From Sycobia sp. Sy_11 (lineage: Eukaryota; Arthropoda; Insecta; Hymenoptera; Epichrysomallidae), in NCBI GenBank assembly GCA_018907035.1, contig JACCIC010000176.1:254501-318500 (forward strand): a DNA stretch of 64,000 nucleotides, in the 5' to 3' direction. Position numbers and translations under genes: made by a program. This document shows, piece by piece, positions 30,560 to 41,462 of this stretch (positions within the stretch are counted from its first letter, which is position 1; each line of letters begins with the position of its first letter). The notes under the pieces are model-generated. The model was not told the origin of the DNA and searched no databases. It was given only the letters and a program-made list of their open reading frames with translations.

Positions 30560-32036
30560 GGTCCGGTCGACTTGCACCCAAACGTGACCCCAGACGAAAA
30601 TATTCGAGGATCTTGTTCCTCGAATTCTCAGTCGTCCTCGACTAATCAGATCGAATAGAGGCCTGAGTTATTTGAGGAAATTCCGTCGACTGAGGAAAAT
30701 GACAGTGGCGAATTAGATCCCGGCCAAATTGCAGCACGGCCGGAAGAAGCGCGCTGGTGGATCCCGGTACGAATTGCTGAGTATCGGACACGTGATACAA
30801 AAAGAATGTTAGAGATACAAAAAGAAATGTTAGAGACAGGAGTAGTCGAACCATCCACAAGTGGATGGTCAAGCCCAGTGGTGATGGTACGTAAAAGTAA
30901 CGAAAAGTATAGATTTTGCATCGACTTTCGAAAAGTTAATTTAGTTTCGAAACCTGATGCATACTCGTTACCTAACATGGACCAGATTCTAAGGAAGCTA
31001 CAATCAGACAGATATATTTCTACCTTAGATCTGAGTAGCGCGTAATCAAATACCACTTCATCCGGAATCCAAACCGATAACAGCATTTACGGTACCTGGA
31101 ATGGGATTGTTCCAGTTTACCAGGATGCCCTTCGGTCTATCTAAAGCTGGAGCGTCGTTTCAACGACTTATATCGGACCAGAATTATCGGACCAGACCTC
31201 GAGCCGAATGCCTTTTCATATCTAGACGATATTATCATCGCTACTGAGATATTCGAAGAACACTTAGACTGGATACGTCGTGTTCTTGCTCGAGTACATG
31301 AAGCTGGACTCACGATAAACCGAGAAAAGAGTGTCATTGAACACACCGAAGTCAAATACTTAGGTGTTCTCGTCAATCGTGAGGGATTCCGTCCCGATCC
31401 CGAGAAGATCGAACCAGTAATGCGCTACACGGAACCGAGAAACCTGAAGCAACTTAGACGTTTCCTCGGTATGGCATCGTGGTATAGGAAATTTCTAAAA
31501 GATTTCGCTACCATTGCCGAACCACTCACACGTCTAACTAGAAAAGACTGTCGTTATGAGTGGACCGAGGAACAACGAGCCTCTTTCGACAAGATCAAAT
31601 CAATGATCGCTTCGGCACCCGTCCTGCATAGACCGTCGTTTGATATCCAATCCACCGTGCAAACAGATGCGAGTGACACTGGTATTGGAGCGGTCCTTAC
31701 GCAAGAAGTCGACGGACAAGAACGGGTGTTGGGGTTCGCGAGTAGAGCACTTTCCCAAGCTGAAACAAACTATTCGGTAACTGAGAGAGAGTGCTTAGCT
31801 ATCATATGAGCTATTGATAAGTACCGTCCTTATATAGATGGATATTATTTCCGTGTTGTTACGGACCACAGCAGTTTGAGGTGGATTCGTACGATGCAGA
31901 ACCCAACTGGCAGACTCGCACGATGGGCTCTAAGATTGCAAGGGCAAAGTTTCGATGTAGAGCATCGTAAAGGGACATTGAACAACGTGCCGACGCCCTT
32001 TCTAGGATGTCCGAGGGAGACGATCTATCTTGTTCA
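30560..32036 (+). pseudogene. Gypsy-2 pol: reverse transcriptase and RNase H, protease missing
   Basis: This directly continues the Gag frame. No D-T/S-G protease motif is present. After a stop at 30656 the frame enters RT (EMLETGVVEPSTSGWSSPVV, RFCIDFRKVN, STLDLSSA). A frameshift near 31042 moves to QIPLHPESKPITAFTV and MPFGLSKAGASFQRL. A 14-bp tandem duplication near 31172-31197 shifts frame again before FSYLDDIIIATE, the intact catalytic box. RFLGMASWYRKF and RNase H (TDASDTGIGAVLTQ, VTERECLAII, a TGA at 31807, then VTDHSSLRWIRTM) follow. Confidence 0.88.
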
Positions 32037-33671
32037 ACTGTAACTTGGGCAAGAGATACCCAAGACGAGTGGTATCTACAATGGTTCAAGAACGGCCAAG
32101 ATCGTCCCAACAATTATCCGAAATGGAAAGTAATCGGGGGACAATTATATTGTTATCGTCCAGATGAAGTCCTCGAAGTCATCATGAGCGATGAGGACGC
32201 TTGGAAGATCGTCGTTCCTAAGGAACGTCGTGATACAGTTCTTAAAGAGTGTCACAATAATCCTACGGCCGGACATCCAGGACGTGAGAAAACTTTCGCT
32301 GGAGTCAGCAAATATTATTACTGGCCTGGATTTTATAAGACAGTTCAAGAATATATGAAAAACTGTCTTATATGCCAGCAGTCCAAGGTGGACCAAAGAC
32401 CACCTGCTGGTTGGATGGGTCGGAGAGTTTTAGAAATACCTTGGCAAATGGTCGCTGGCGATATTACCGGACCATTTGTAAAGAGTCGCCATGGATTTGA
32501 GTATATCCTGGTATTTCAAGATTTGTTTACACGGTAGGTAGAATGGATCCCCATCCGTAAAGCGAATGCCAGGACGATCCTTAAAGAATTGAAAGAGAGG
32601 ATCATACTCAAATTCGGCGCGCCAGAGGTCTTCCTGTCGGACAATGGTACTGAATTTAAAAATCGTACGATTGACGAATACTTAGTGGAAACGGGTATAC
32701 TTCATACCCTTACTCCACCGTACCATCCGCAGGCTAATCCAGTGGAGCGGGTTAACAGGACTTTGAAAACCCGCATAATGGCGTTCGTAGAAGAATCTCA
32801 TAATATGTGGGACGAGAAACTCGTTGAGTTAAATTTCTCACAAAATATGACGCCACATAGTTCCACTGGATACTCTCCGGCTCCATTAAATTTTGAACGA
32901 GAGCTGACTCCGCCAGGAACTCTCCGCCGTAGCCAGGATAAAGCTACGGCGGAAACTCAACAAAAAGAAAGAGAGAGTTCCTGGCTGGCGAAAATGAGTA
33001 AGTTGAGAGAACTCCAAGAGGCCGCTAAGACACGATCTCAAGGACAACAGCGTCGCCAAGCAGAATATTATAATGCAAAGCGACGTCCTTCTCCATACCA
33101 AGTGGGTGACCTGGTATGGAAGAAAAATCGTGTCTTATCCTCGACGGCTCAAGGGGTAATGTCTAAATTAGCCCCTAAATACGTGGGTCCTTTTGTTATA
33201 GTGCAAAAGAAAGGGACTAATACGTATGATCTGGAAGGTTGTGACGGACGGATTGAACAGTTAGTTCATGCTGAATAACTCAAGCCGTACGTCCAACCCG
33301 AGGAAAACAATCTCTTGGAGGATACTTCTACGCTGGAACCAGAGGATGAGGTTTTACCCCAACCACCGCTGGAACCAGAAGAAGAAGAAATGAATCCTCA
33401 ACCACCATTGGATCACGACCAGGTGACGAGCGACCCACCTGTAATGCGAGAGTCTTCACCAGCGGGTGAAGATTCTAGAGCGAGGTCCTCTGCGCAGGAT
33501 GATCCCGAGAATACTCGCGAAGCGTTAGGTTTCATCCCGGGTAGGAAACGAGGTCGTCCGCGTAAAAATAAACTTTTGATCCAGCGGTCTTCGTCTCAAG
33601 ATATGGCGTCCTCTCGTAGAAAGAACCCAACAGAACGAAGACCGCGTCGGAGGCCACGGAAGGAGAAATAG
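32007..33671 (+). pseudogene. Gypsy-2 integrase with AT-hook-like C-terminal tail
   Basis: The frame reads VPKERRDTVLKECHNNPTAG, HPGREKTF and CLICQQSK (HHCC finger). The triad is present: D in VAGDITGPF, D in LSDNGTEF, and E in NPVERVNRTLK, 35 residues on. An in-frame TAG lies at 32535 between the first and second D. After the GPY/F-like block (KLAPKYVGPFVIVQKK) a TAA at 33276 interrupts an acidic, proline-rich tail. That tail ends with PGRKRGRPRKNK and RRPRRRPRKEK, two AT-hook-like motifs (GRPRK). Such tails may guide integration, but that is inference. Without the two stops this would be a complete integrase. Confidence 0.88.
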
Positions 33672-33701
33672 TTTTCCCCTTCCTATTAATATAGTTCGTC
33701 C

Positions 33702-33719
33702 TTATTTTATTTGTTTCAG
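33702..33719 (+). promoter_or_regulatory. Candidate 3' splice acceptor for ORF3
   Basis: TTATTTTATTTGTTTCAG is a pyrimidine-rich run ending in CAG directly before the ORF3 ATG at 33720. It lies 30 nt after the pol stop. It fits a subgenomic spliced message, as used for third ORFs of errantivirus-like elements, though no donor was pinpointed. Confidence 0.5.
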
Positions 33720-35129
33720 ATGGACAATTTGATGGACGAATCCTTCGTTGCCCGTTTTAAGGAGCTGCTCGGGGAGATGTGGGAGCAAGGTTTGGCCTTG
33801 ACGGTAGTCCGTCGGAGCTACCGATCTACTCGCCCCATCCCTCCGAGTTGGTTCCTTCCGGAACCCTCCTCCGAGGTGATCGAAGAGATGGAGAAGGAAG
33901 GTCCGGATTCGGAAGAGGGGGAATACGTCCCCCTCAGACGTCCTAAGTCGACGTCGGGGTCCTCCCGTCCGAATGGCAACGGAGGAAGAAGGGGGCCTCC
34001 TTCGCCTCCCACCACTCCAAGTACCCAGACCACCCCTCCCGAAGCAGGAGCTTCGGGACAAGAGGGGGTGAGGTTTGAGCCACGATCTGGTCCTTTCCCG
34101 GGACCTACGAACGCCTCTCCCGGAGCAGGAGCTCCGGGGCAAGAAGAGGTGAGATCAGAGGCGTGATCAAGCTCTCCAGCAGGAGCTGGGGAGCGAGAAG
34201 AGGCCTCTAAGACCGCTCCCACCACTCCTGGGGATCATGACCCAGGAATGAGGGGAACATCGAGGCCACATACGTCTGAATGTGGTCCAGCGTCTTCTCC
34301 CCCCGAAGCAGAAGTTTCGGGTTCCGGAGAAGGCAAGAACCCTCCCACTCGAATGACTCCGCTCCAACGAATGGTACAGCGGCTCTTGGAAGCCTTGGCC
34401 GATTTCAAGGCCAAGGCAGAAGTGACCAAGAAAGCCCAGAGTAGAGTCATCGATCTCTGGGAAGAATTACGGGGTCGACCTAGTGGCCGGAAACAGGTTG
34501 GTCCCGTCTTGACCTTGGAGCTCGATGACTTAGTGGAGTCATCGAGGGCTCAGGAAGCTTTCCTGAGTTTACACCGGCAGCGTCGTGAACGTCAAAGGAT
34601 GGAGGAGCTAACGGCAGCTCTCGCACGCCAAAAGGCCGCCGAGGCCGAGGCAGGGCGGGTGCATGCCGAGCTTCTCCGTACCCGTGAAGAGGCTCGCCGG
34701 TTAGGGGAGGGTGTTCTCTCCTCCCTTCGAGATTCCGCGAACTTAGCCGCGGATGAGCGGCTAAAATCAAGAGCGGCTCCACGACCCGGAGGGAGTCGTG
34801 GTGGTAGGATGCCAGGGTGCACCACCGGTGGCCCTGCTGGTCGCGGCAGGGGAAGGCTGTCGGGTAATTTCCGTAGAGAAGATGCCCGACCTGGGGTTTC
34901 GAAAAATAGAATAGGAACCCCAGACGAAGACTTCCGGTCGTACTATGTTCAAGATCCTAGTGGACGGTACGGCCGACACTACCGACGTTTCTTTTGCGGG
35001 TACCCGGGCGTCACGAAAGAGGAAAAGTGTCCTAATCGTGACGTCCACAAATTCGTAAGAAAAACACCTGGTTCCTTAAGGGCGATTAAGGTCCCGGGAG
35101 ATCTCTCTCTCCGTGACACCCAGCGGTAA
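33720..35129 (+). pseudogene. Gypsy-2 ORF3, unknown: proline-rich, coiled-coil, basic Cys/His end
   Basis: About 469 codons in one frame from the ATG at 33720, with a single in-frame TGA at 34164 (GCG TGA TCA, probably a decayed CGA). The N-terminus is MDNLMDESFVARFKELLGEM. A long Pro/Ser/Gly linker follows. A charged helical stretch (RQRRERQRMEELTAALARQ, EAGRVHAELLRTREEARRL) is a probable coiled coil. Then come Arg/Gly-rich GRGRGRL, DPSGRYGRHYRRFFCGYPG and KCPNRDVHKFVRK, giving C-X9-C-X5-H spacing. There is no signal peptide or transmembrane segment, so it is not a typical envelope. Possible roles include an RNA-binding or Gag-like accessory; this is unproven. Confidence 0.7.
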
Positions 35130-35332
35130 AGAAAAAGAAATTTTGTTTATTGTTATTTGTATATATTTGTTTTCTTTCGCCGTTGGGATGTCACTGTATA
35201 TATATAATAAATATTATAATTTTTGTTAATATATGTATGATTATAATATTATTTCCCTTTTCCCATCCATATTTCCTATAGTTATCCCATAGATCTTCTT
35301 GCAGAGTTGCTTTACAGTAGTATACGCAACGT

Positions 35333-35344
35333 CTGGAGGGAGGG
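35333..35344 (+). promoter_or_regulatory. Gypsy-2 polypurine tract
   Basis: TGGAGGGAGGG ends immediately before the TG of the 3' LTR, the place for plus-strand DNA priming. Confidence 0.8.
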
Positions 35345-36449
35345 TGTAACATGTATAGGTTAGTTCGACCTATACATGTTAATATTATTAACAAATAGGA
35401 AAAAAGAGAGGGAAAAAGGGAAAAAGAGAGAGAGAGAAAGAGAATAAAGAGGAAGATAATATAGAAAAATTATTAATATAATATAGTTAGTTGTTCTTTT
35501 ACCTGACAAAGTTTAGTTAGTGTAAAAATTTTACTCTTCTATTCTCCTAGTCATTGTTGGATATTTAAAAGTTATTATTGTATTTCAATCATAACAGGGA
35601 AATTTAGTTCATCTAAATAAATAGTAAAAAAAGACAGTTTATTATATACAAAAAGATTATTGCCGAGGAAAGGCAATCAAACCGGCCGGTTTTATAACAT
35701 CCAGTAACTCAGGTTAATTACGTCGTTGGGTTGTATTTTTTCAGCGTTGGTGTATTAAGGTTAGTGCATTTTTTGTTTATATATTTATTGTACTTTTAGT
35801 TTTCGGTACAATATTATATACTTTTACTTCTTTTTATTTATTTTCTTCCCGATTAAAATTATTAGACATAACAAATTAATTTTAGTAGTGTGAGAGACGG
35901 AGAGATATAACCATAGACTAGGATAGCAAGAGTAGCAAGCGCGCATTCAACTTTATTTGATAGTACACCTTGTTCTTCTTCAGGTGGCGCTCTTGTTGCT
36001 TTGTCTCTCCGTGAGACTTATAAATTCACCTCTCTCACACCCTGCGTGAACGGATACGAGCGTTAGTTAATCGCGGGTGCGTATTAGGTGGGGTTAGAAT
36101 AACAATTGTTATAATTTTATTAAATTAAATAAAAATTTAAATTGTTTTATTGATTGATAAAATAGATTCACTTTTGATTTTATTTTTCTTATATATTAGA
36201 GAATATTATACACATTATCCCCCCTGTACCTGATCATTAATCCGTCTTTCCCTGGATTACTGATAATTTATCCAAATATATTATTATTTATATAATTTCC
36301 AGTTAAGTAAAGGTAAGTCTGAGGAATAAATAACAGCAAAGAACCTACGGTCCAAAAAGATTGTTTTAAACAATTTAATACGTTCGGGGTTCTTTGCACC
36401 TATGTTAACGGGAACATCTACCGGGTGTTTAACTATTAAGTACCCCGTT

Positions 36450-36452
<3 letters not shown>
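35345..36452 (+). repeat. Gypsy-2 3' LTR (1108 bp)
   Basis: Nearly identical to 25251-26392 including the start hairpin and the GTTACA end. It is 34 bp shorter, chiefly through fewer GGTGTATTAAGG units and a shorter segment near 35600. The high likeness implies a fairly recent insertion. Confidence 0.92.
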
Positions 36453-36506
<54 letters not shown>

Positions 36507-36529
36507 ATTTCAATAAATAAACTATTACA
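36453..36529 (+). repeat. Gypsy-1 3' LTR, second part
   Basis: An (AT)n tract (36453-36504) followed by TGATTTCAATAAATAAA and TATTACA, matching the 5' LTR end at 18811-18837. It completes the LTR interrupted at 25250 and is followed by AAAC, the apparent target duplication. Confidence 0.85.
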
Positions 36530-36533
36530 AAAC

Positions 36534-37839
36534 TCATAATAATAATTCTAATATTTACGCATATTATTTCCTGTAAGTATATCATTGGAATTGGCAATTT
36601 CAGTATAATGTGCAATAGTAACAGTAAAGAGGAAAACTAAAATAACAGTTTTCGGAGTTCCAAAAGTATGCAAAAGCATTGCTTAGTAAAATTTGAAGTT
36701 CTTTAAAAATTTCTTTAAAAAAAATTAAAACATACCGAAATACATCAAAGTAAAGCATAAAAATTGTTATAGCAGAATTCAGACTATAAAAAAAGCATCA
36801 TAGTATTGTCTGCACATTATCAAAAGCGTTTTACAAAGGTATACTGATGTATGAACCGCACTTTTTATAAAATTATTAATACAAATTTAAATATTAATCA
36901 AGGAATATTATAATATATTATAGTAAAAAGACTGTAAGACCGATAAATATATTTATTAATTAAATTAAATTAAATCAATAAAGCAAGGTTAAGAAATAGT
37001 AAAACACTAGTATGGCCCGATCATTCTTTGATTCTGTTTTAACATTGCTTTATAAATATTATAATATGTTTCAACAAGTGATATGTGAGTAATCAATTAA
37101 TTTTCGAATGTTAAATTTCTCTATATTTTTGCATTTAAAACTGCTTAAATTTATTTTATAATAATTGAATGGCAACAAAATCATAATGAATAGACCAAAA
37201 TAATAAAAATAAAATTTGATAAGAAACGTTATTTAAGGCTGATATGATAATTATGTTTCTAAATAAAATACATGTATTCCAATTATTTAGAGAAGTAACT
37301 TTATTTTAAAAATTATTTTTATCTAATTTTTTTATTATATTATTGTATGTGGTTAATTAAAATATAAAGAAAACAATTATATCACATTTATGCTTTTTTT
37401 AAATATGCTATGGGATTCTAAAATCTAGTACAACATTTAAATAAATATTATAAATATAAACACTTATTTTTTAAATAAACAAACAAGTTTTGTTTATATA
37501 TACCTTGTCATAGACGCAGTGAACACTTTCTTTGGTAACAGAACTGTACATTTTTATTATAAAAGTAATTATTGCACCTTGAAGAAGTTTGAGCTGTTTC
37601 TTCAAAGATAGCAATAGCAATACCCCATGCGTGCAATTTCCAATAATAACGCACATGCAAGGAAATACTATCTCACCTTGAATGTCAGTGTATGGTAATG
37701 CACTATAGTGCAAACAAATTAATTTTTTATTAATTCTGAAAATATTTACTTTTTTGCGAAATAAAGTGTATTTGTGGGGAAATGTACTATACTACTTTAT
37801 TAAAAAAAAATCTACAGATGAATCATATAGACTTTTTTC
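36534..37839. other. AT-rich stretch with a short PLE end
   Basis: No gene is recognised. Near 36928-36960 the string GACTGTAAGACCGATAAAT followed by TTTATTAAT matches the plus-strand PLE end (compare 54.3 kb), without any other PLE sequence. An 80-codon minus frame (37471-37713) has no motif. Confidence 0.5.
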
Positions 37840-38640
37840 TGATATCAATAATGATAACGTTCTATTGAATATAACAGAGTGGTTTCGATGTTTCGAAAAT
37901 AAGGATTTTTAACTTCAGAATAAAGAATGTTCTGGATGGCCCAAATACTCAATGAGGACCGATATCAGACGCTAGCAGAACTTGGAAAAATATTACAAGT
38001 AGATAACCGAACAATTTTAAACGTTTAAGTGTTAAGAATGATCTAGATACAAGAATATTGGGTGCCGTATAAATTGAAGTGGAGAAACGTCGAACGGCAT
38101 ATTGCGACTTGTGAACTACTGCTTCAACGACAAAAAATAAAAGGTTTAAAGCACAAAGAAATTCAAAGCGTAGAAAATCGTAAGGTCATCTCGGCCATTC
38201 ATGAATATTATCCATAAAATCAAATCTTCGAGTTTATTCCATAGTTCGAAGCTTGTTCTCTGTATTTGGTGGAATCAGCAGTGAATATTTATTATGAGCT
38301 GCTCAAACCGAATGATAGTATTACGGTAATACGTTTGAATTGAGTCGTAAACGCAAAACAGACACTATACAAGCAGAGACATGACAAAGTGATTTGGTTA
38401 TACAACAATACTCAGCTTCATATTGTAAAACCAGTGAAAACCTACCTCGATACTCTTCCATAAGATCTATCCCCACCTCTGTATTCATTTGAAAAAGCTC
38501 ATTTAGATGTCCACCTATTTCGTTCGATGGCACATGGCCTAACTTACCAGTGCTTTTATTTTTAAAAAAAAAGAGAGAACTAAAACATGGATCGATTCTT
38601 CGATAGCTTCAAAAAAACATGTTCTTCTTTCGACATGGGA
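37840..38640 (+). pseudogene. Mariner transposase relic, mellifera type
   Basis: In shifting frames: ITEWFRCFENKDF, EYWVPYKLKWRNVERHIATC (counterpart of WVPYELKLRDVERR in the intact mariner), CELLLQRQKIKGL, INIYYELLKPND, YNNTQLHIVKPVKTYLDTL and LDVHLFRSMAHGL. The three catalytic positions are altered or lost (LYNNTQLH where LQHDNARPH is expected). No terminal repeats are recognised. It is an old relative of the copy at 20.6-21.9 kb. Confidence 0.8.
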
Positions 38641-40670
38641 GAATATGATTTCTGGTAATGAGCAATTATTTAAATAACATATTTCTATTCCTTGTATTTT
38701 AGATAAAAGTTTGATTTTGAAAAAAAAAAAAAATAGAGAGAATTTATTCCAGGTTCTAATATTATAAATGAACAATATTAAAAATCTTACAGATACAATT
38801 ACTGGATAACACAATTAATAAATAGGAAGAAACACAATATTTAAATATGTAAAAAACACTGGCATTGTTTTAATGCATTAATATTGTTCACATACTTACG
38901 CTCAATGAATAGTTTTGGGAAAAAATATATATAAATAAGTTGGACATACTGTCTTGCTAATAAACAATTTCCATCAAGTTTCTATCGTCAATTACTTTAA
39001 CTAATATAGACATATTCAGTGAAATTGCCATTCTCCATAAGATTCTACTACATAAGTTAAAAGTATTTTATAAATTGCTATCTTACTAATAAATATTTTT
39101 ATTCTAATGATAATGAGACTGCCCTTTTTTACAATCCCCTCTCAAGAATCTAAGAAACAAAAATATAAAAATTATTATGACTGTAACTATCACTAAAGAA
39201 TATTATGATTGGCAAAGGAGGATCTGAGTAAGTCCATAAAAAATGCCTCACCATAGATGAATACGCAGGGGAACAGACAGATTGTCCTGTACTAACCATA
39301 TTATTCTTTTACAATAGTTATTACCATGTTAATTTTTATATTTAGATGCTTAATTTCTGAGAAGATAATTATAAACAAGAACAGTCTAATCATTATTATT
39401 ATACGAGGTCAGTAAGGCCTATATAGAAATATTTATTAGCTTGTTAAAAAACAACAGAGTATTTTTACTTTTGAATCTTTATCTTTCTTAACAATTGATA
39501 ATTGCTTAATAATAAAATTTCTTAAATTTTTAAGTGAATTTTTTTCATACTTATATCTACGAGTTTGCCAAATTTTATAAATTTTGTATCAGCAATAAAA
39601 AAAAAGAGAGAAACTGCTTAATCAATTTCAAATTAATTTTTATAATTTAAGAATAAATGAAAATCAAGACAAGAATATAATTTTTTGATTCAATATGAAA
39701 CAAAATAATATTTAAATATATAATTCTTTGATAAGTTTTCTTCTCAAAAATATCCAAATTCTTTAAGTAAAAAATGGAAATTTTAGAATTTAAATATAAG
39801 GTTTAAATATTTCATGAATTGACATAGACAAAATTCTCTTATCATATTAATTAAAACAATTTCTCAAAAAATTATAACAAAATATTTAAAAACTTTTATT
39901 ATATAAAATAGCTTTTTTAAACCAGCTATGAAAAATCATTAATACAAAATGTGTTCTATAATATAACAAACTAATTTGGATATTTTAAAGATATTCCTAA
40001 ATTATGTTTTCAATTTAAAATAAAATTAAATGTCTTTTTATGTCTATTAATTTATATCTTTAATATATATACAAATGAGCATCAAATGATTTATAATTCT
40101 ACAAATTTGTTTCAATAATTCTTTACTTTGATATTTATAAATATCATTGCCTTTATAAAAAGCCAAATAAAAACTATTTTAAAGAATACAGGTAATCATA
40201 GCATATTTCTCTTAAAAATAGTTTTTAATAAATAAAATAAATTATCAAAACGTCAATAATATCAATTACTATTCTTTTTCACTCATGAAAAGTATATATT
40301 AAACCAAGCATTAAAATAAATATTTTTATGCAAATAAAACAATCTATGTTTTCCTAACTTAAGTTATACAAGTCCTTCATTCTGCTATTGACTGTTGTTT
40401 AAAAATTTATTAGCCTTCTGACTACTGGTTTGACAACCTTAAGCGTTACATGGATATATCTATCCATAGTTATAGGATCTTTGTATGAATATTTTCGATA
40501 AAGTATCGCTTGTAGTTGAAAAAGAAATTCTTAAAAAAATGCAACTAAATATTATAAAAATAATTTATTACGTAAAATACTTTTATTTAAATTAGATGTA
40601 AAAAATTAGTTCTAAAAACATTAAAAATGCATTTTAAGGTTGAACTTACCACTTTCAATGTACGGTATAA
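38641..40670. other. AT-rich stretch without a gene
   Basis: Contains the miniature PLE at 39088-39438, listed separately; the remainder is low-complexity AT-rich DNA with no credible frame. Confidence 0.5.
39088..39438. mobile_element. Miniature two-tailed PLE relic
   Basis: The left side reads AATAAATATTTTTATT then TAATGAGACTGCCCTTTTT, a degraded minus-strand PLE 3' tail. The right side reads TAAACAAGAACAGTCTAATC then AATATTTATTA, the plus-strand tail. GATTGTCCTGTACTAACC near 39270 corresponds to the inner dyad region. Only tails remain, facing outward, with no coding sequence between. No target duplication is evident. Confidence 0.6.
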
Positions 40671-40760
40671 TCAGCAGAAAAAGAAGAATGAAATTGCAGG
40701 TTTCGGTGAACATTGTTTATTCCAATTTTGAATAATTGGCACAATAATAATCGCACACAT

Positions 40761-40814
40761 ACGCGCGCGCGCAATCACAGCACTTGGAGACGTATGCGCG
40801 CGCGCGCGCGCGTG
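40761..40814. repeat. Paired (CG)n tracts able to form a hairpin
   Basis: ACGCGCGCGCGC (about 40761-40772) and a longer GC alternation (about 40795-40814), separated by about 22 nt, are complementary. Alternating CG favours Z-DNA. This is notable in AT-rich flanks. Confidence 0.8.
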
Positions 40815-41462
40815 TAAAACAATAGCAATTACAATGCCTACCGGAGATTTGAAGCTTATTAAAACAAGTTCCGAAATATCGAACAAAAGAAAAACGTAGA
40901 AAAAGAGAAAAAACTACAAATCGATTGATACCATGATGTCACTTGCAACTCCGGAAAACTAGTGTAAAGATTAAACCAATACATGGGCCTCAGTACTTAA
41001 AAAATCTTTTTTCAAGTATTTTTATACAATATAAAAAAAATTTAAACACTGATGTACATACGTACAGCTTTACAAATTATATATACAATCGCCAAAAAAA
41101 ATTAAAAAAATATAAAATAAATAAGTAGCATGTTCATTTTGAACCTTACAAAAGATAAAGATAGACAAAATTTTTGACAATAATTTAGAATGTTTTTATT
41201 GAAACTGATGCACGAGTCTCTCCATTTACGGTTCGGAGGTGCATATCTTATACCACTTATTGCAATTCTGTATAACTAAAAAAAGTTCAATTTGCTAATC
41301 AATTTGCTAATTTACAAACATTCGTACAACGAAGTTAAACTCTTATAGAATACTTCTTATGGACGTGTTTATCATCAAAGATTGTAGTTCGCCTTGAGCC
41401 GTAGGATGGCGCTTCCATTAAAATTTGATAGATATATATTATCTGTAACTAGTCCAGGCTAT
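40815..41462. other. Stretch without a recognised gene
   Basis: AT-rich with one 61-codon plus frame (40943-41128) of Lys/Asn-rich low complexity. No element motif was found. Confidence 0.45.

Larger units (their letters stand above)
25251..36452 (+). mobile_element. Gypsy-2 retrotransposon (11.2 kb), nested in gypsy-1 LTR
   Basis: LTRs lie at 25251-26392 and 35345-36452, both starting TGTAAC and ending GTTACA. A primer-binding site lies 4 nt after the 5' LTR and a purine tract just before the 3' LTR. Internal order is leader (with a PLE inserted), gag, pol without a visible protease, integrase with an AT-hook-like tail, and a third ORF. It sits in an AT dinucleotide tract, so a 4-bp ATAT duplication is likely but cannot be proved. 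The LTRs look very similar, so insertion is relatively recent, yet the coding frames already carry single stops and frameshifts. Confidence 0.93.
18435..36529 (+). mobile_element. Gypsy-1 retrotransposon, split by nested insertions
   Basis: This is a plus-strand Ty3/gypsy element with a 5' LTR at 18435-18837, a primer-binding-like site, and decayed gag, protease, RT, RNase H and integrase. Its 3' LTR is broken into 24659-25250 and 36453-36529. A mariner (20646-21931) sits in the protease region and gypsy-2 (25251-36452) in the (AT)n tract of the 3' LTR. Without the insertions the element would be about 5.6 kb. The coding region has many stops, and it is the oldest layer of the stack. Confidence 0.85.

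Noticed and set aside
33818..34225. Minus-strand frames within gypsy-2 ORF3 (also 33702-34142, 34480-35048)
   Set aside because: GC-rich plus-strand coding produces open antisense frames; the plus frame continues for about 1.4 kb and is the simpler reading.
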